This document shows positions 5,647 through 6,984 of a stretch of DNA of 6,984 bases, in pieces. Origin of the DNA: DATEDA01 sp050741515. GTDB taxonomy: Bacteria; Pseudomonadota; Gammaproteobacteria; Burkholderiales; SG8-39. Each line of letters begins with the position of its first letter. Positions within the stretch are counted from its first letter, which is position 1. Below the pieces are notes generated by a model, which saw only the letters and a list, made by a program, of their open reading frames with translations, did not search any database and was not told where the DNA came from. The position numbers and the translations under genes are program-made. The stretch lies in the NCBI GenBank assembly GCA_050741515.1, contig JBOIFD010000101.1, positions 1 through 6,984 of the forward strand. The letters run 5' to 3'.

Positions 5647-6855
5647 TCATTCGGGCCGCAGCTTCCTGATCTCGGCGTCCGACGGCAGGAACTTCGCCCC
5701 GTCGACGTAGCGCCAGGAGGTCATCACCCCCTTGCCGTCCTTGAGCCCGATGCGCCCGACGTAGGCGCCCATGGTGGACTGGTGGTCGAGCGGGCGATAA
5801 GTGATCCTGCCGAACGGCGTGTCGACCTCGAGGCCCTTCATCGCCGCCACGAGCTTCTCGCTGTCGAGGCTCCCCGCCTTCCGCATCGCCGCCGCCGCGG
5901 TCATGATCGTCGCGTAGCCGACGACCGAGCCGAGCCGCGGATAGTCGTTCCACCGCTTCTGATAGGCGTTGAGGAACTTCGTGTGCGCGGGCGTGTCGAT
6001 GGCGTTCCAGGGATACCCGGTCACGTACCAGCCGTTCGGGGTTTCGGCCTTGAGCGGGTCGAGATACTCCGGCTCGCCGGCGAGCAGGTTGAGCACTTCG
6101 CGGCCCTTGAACAGCCCGCGGGTGTTGCCCTCGCGGACGAAGCGCGTGAGGTCGGCGCCGAACAGCGACGAGAAGATCCCGTCGGGCTTCGAGTCGGCGA
6201 GCGCCTGGACCACCGCGCCGGCGTCGATCTTGCCGAGCGGCACCGCCTGCTCGCCCACGAACTCGACGTCGGGTTGGGCCTTCTTCAGCAGCTCCTTGAA
6301 CGCCTTCGTCGCCGCCTGACCGTATTCATAGTTGGGATAGACGATCGCCCACCGCTTCTTCTTCAGCTTTGCCGCCTCCGGCACCAGCATCGCCGTCTGC
6401 ATGTAGGTCGACGGGCGCAGCCGGAAGGTGTACTTGTTGCCGTTGTCCCAGACGATCTTGTCGGTGAGCGGCTCGGCGGCGATGAACAGCACCTTCTTCT
6501 GCTTTGCGAAGTCGGCGACGGCGAGGCCGATGTGCGAGAAGAACGTGCCCATCAGGAAGTGCACGTTCTCGCGCGCGAGCAGCTCCTCGGCGAGCCGCAC
6601 CGCGTCCCCCGGATTGCCGTTGTCGTCCCGCGAGACGACCTCGAGCTTGCGGCCGAACACCCCGCCTCCGGCATTCACCTCCTCCACCGCGAGCTCCCAG
6701 CCCTTGCGGTAGGGCTCGAGGAACGCCGGCAGCGCCTTGTAGCTGTTGATCTCGCCGAGCTTGATCGCCCCCTGCGCCGCGGCCGGCGGCGCGGACGCGA
6801 TTGCGAGCGCCGCCGCGGCGGCGAGGGTCAGCAGGTGCGTGCGTGCAGTCATCAT
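5647..6855 (-). CDS. Periplasmic substrate-binding protein, branched-chain amino acid/amide (HAAT) type
   Basis: This 402-residue protein captures the substrate in the periplasm and delivers it to the fused permease. The N-terminus has a signal peptide: a short basic start, a run of Leu/Ala (8-20), then PPAAAQG with likely cleavage after Ala27. The mature part opens with IKLGEINSYKALPAFLEPYRKGWELAVEEVNAGGGVFGRKLEVVSRDDNGNPGDAV, the standard start of type I (Peripla_BP_6) binding proteins. Later blocks are LIAAEPLTD-like VLFIAAEPLTD, AIVYPNYEYGQAATKAF, and VVGYATIMTAAAAMRKAGS. No Cys follows the signal, so it is probably a free periplasmic protein. Two adjacent ATGs exist (6853-6855, 6850-6852); GGGGAG lies 4 nt before the first and 7 nt before the second, so the second is slightly favoured. 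The ligand cannot be predicted; the neighbouring HyuA hints at a cyclic amide rather than leucine. Confidence 0.93.
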   Translation of the reverse strand: MMTARTHLLTLAAAAALAIASAPPAAAQGAIKLGEINSYKALPAFLEPYRKGWELAVEEVNAGGGVFGRKLEVVSRDDNGNPGDAVRLAEELLARENVHFLMGTFFSHIGLAVADFAKQKKVLFIAAEPLTDKIVWDNGNKYTFRLRPSTYMQTAMLVPEAAKLKKKRWAIVYPNYEYGQAATKAFKELLKKAQPDVEFVGEQAVPLGKIDAGAVVQALADSKPDGIFSSLFGADLTRFVREGNTRGLFKGREVLNLLAGEPEYLDPLKAETPNGWYVTGYPWNAIDTPAHTKFLNAYQKRWNDYPRLGSVVGYATIMTAAAAMRKAGSLDSEKLVAAMKGLEVDTPFGRITYRPLDHQSTMGAYVGRIGLKDGKGVMTSWRYVDGAKFLPSDAEIRKLRPE

Positions 6856-6859
6856 CGCT

Positions 6860-6865
6860 CTCCCC
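6860..6865 (-). promoter_or_regulatory. Ribosome binding site of the substrate-binding protein gene
   Basis: The minus strand reads GGGGAG, 4 nt before the first ATG and 7 nt before the second. This is much better than the site in front of the permease, in line with higher synthesis of the binding protein. I see no convincing sigma-70 promoter in the 38 nt between the upstream stop and this gene, so transcription may come from further upstream. Confidence 0.65.
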
Positions 6866-6893
6866 AGAAAAGGACGGCCATGGACGGGCTAGT

Positions 6894-6984
6894 TTACCTA
6901 CCTTCCAGCGCGGCCACGCCGCCGACGACGCGGCGCCGCGAACCGAGGGCGAGCACGGCGCCCCAGACGACCGCGGCGTCGACC
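6894..6984 (-). CDS. Possible C-terminal end of an unidentified upstream gene (runs off right edge)
   Basis: One minus-strand frame is open from the window edge to a TAA at 6896-6894. It gives 29 codons: a hydrophobic stretch AAVVWGAVLALG, then a basic SRRRVVGG, ending A-A-L-E-G-R. A hydrophobic helix followed by arginines could be the last membrane span of a transporter, but the piece is too short to place in a family. The end lies 38 nt before the binding-protein ATG, which would suit an operon neighbour. A second frame is open for about the same length and ends at a TAG a few bases earlier, so coding is not proven. The call rests mainly on spacing, strand and amino-acid character. Confidence 0.35.
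   Translation of the reverse strand, partial: VDAAVVWGAVLALGSRRRVVGGVAALEGR

Noticed and set aside
1..6984. Mobile element, CRISPR array, defence system or toxin-antitoxin genes
   Set aside because: I found no transposase-like frame, terminal repeats, spaced direct repeats or phage-like genes. The only repeats are the 12-bp x3 array and the 26-nt palindrome, both inside an ordinary transporter operon.

Overview
The window is very G+C-rich, and almost all of it is one tightly packed operon read on the minus strand (right to left). The layout is typical of a high-GC soil or sediment proteobacterium (for example Burkholderiales) or a Rokubacteria/Methylomirabilota-like lineage. That placement is inferred from composition and gene style; no taxonomic marker is present.

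In order of transcription: (i) the last 29 codons of an unidentified gene at the right edge (6894-6984); (ii) a secreted type I periplasmic substrate-binding protein of the branched-chain amino acid/amide (Liv, HAAT) family (5647-6855); (iii) a short intergenic stretch with a perfect 26-nt palindrome; (iv) one long permease in which the LivH-like and LivM-like halves are fused (3706-5589); (v) the LivG-type ATPase (2927-3709); (vi) the LivF-type ATPase (2226-2927); (vii) an N-methylhydantoinase A / 5-oxoprolinase / acetone carboxylase beta-type ATPase, HyuA family (179-2221); and (viii) the 5' end of a small EthD/dimeric alpha-beta-barrel-like protein running off the left edge (1-156). No gap exceeds 60 bases. 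The permease, LivG, LivF and HyuA genes overlap or are separated by at most 4 bases, so they are very probably co-transcribed and translationally coupled.

Together the genes suggest uptake and first-step breakdown of one small compound. The binding protein captures it in the periplasm, the fused permease with LivG and LivF imports it, and HyuA performs an ATP-dependent ring opening or carboxylation, probably with a HyuB partner encoded outside the window. The linkage argues for a cyclic amide or similar substrate rather than leucine itself, but sequence alone does not identify it.

The most notable non-coding structures are the 26-nt palindrome between the binding-protein and permease genes, and an exact three-copy 12-bp tandem repeat at the livG/livF junction. 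The repeat adds a (R-S-I-P)n tail to LivG and carries the probable Shine-Dalgarno sequence of livF. I see no mobile element, CRISPR array, tRNA or rRNA. This looks like an ordinary metabolic operon with some unusual details, not a wholly new system.
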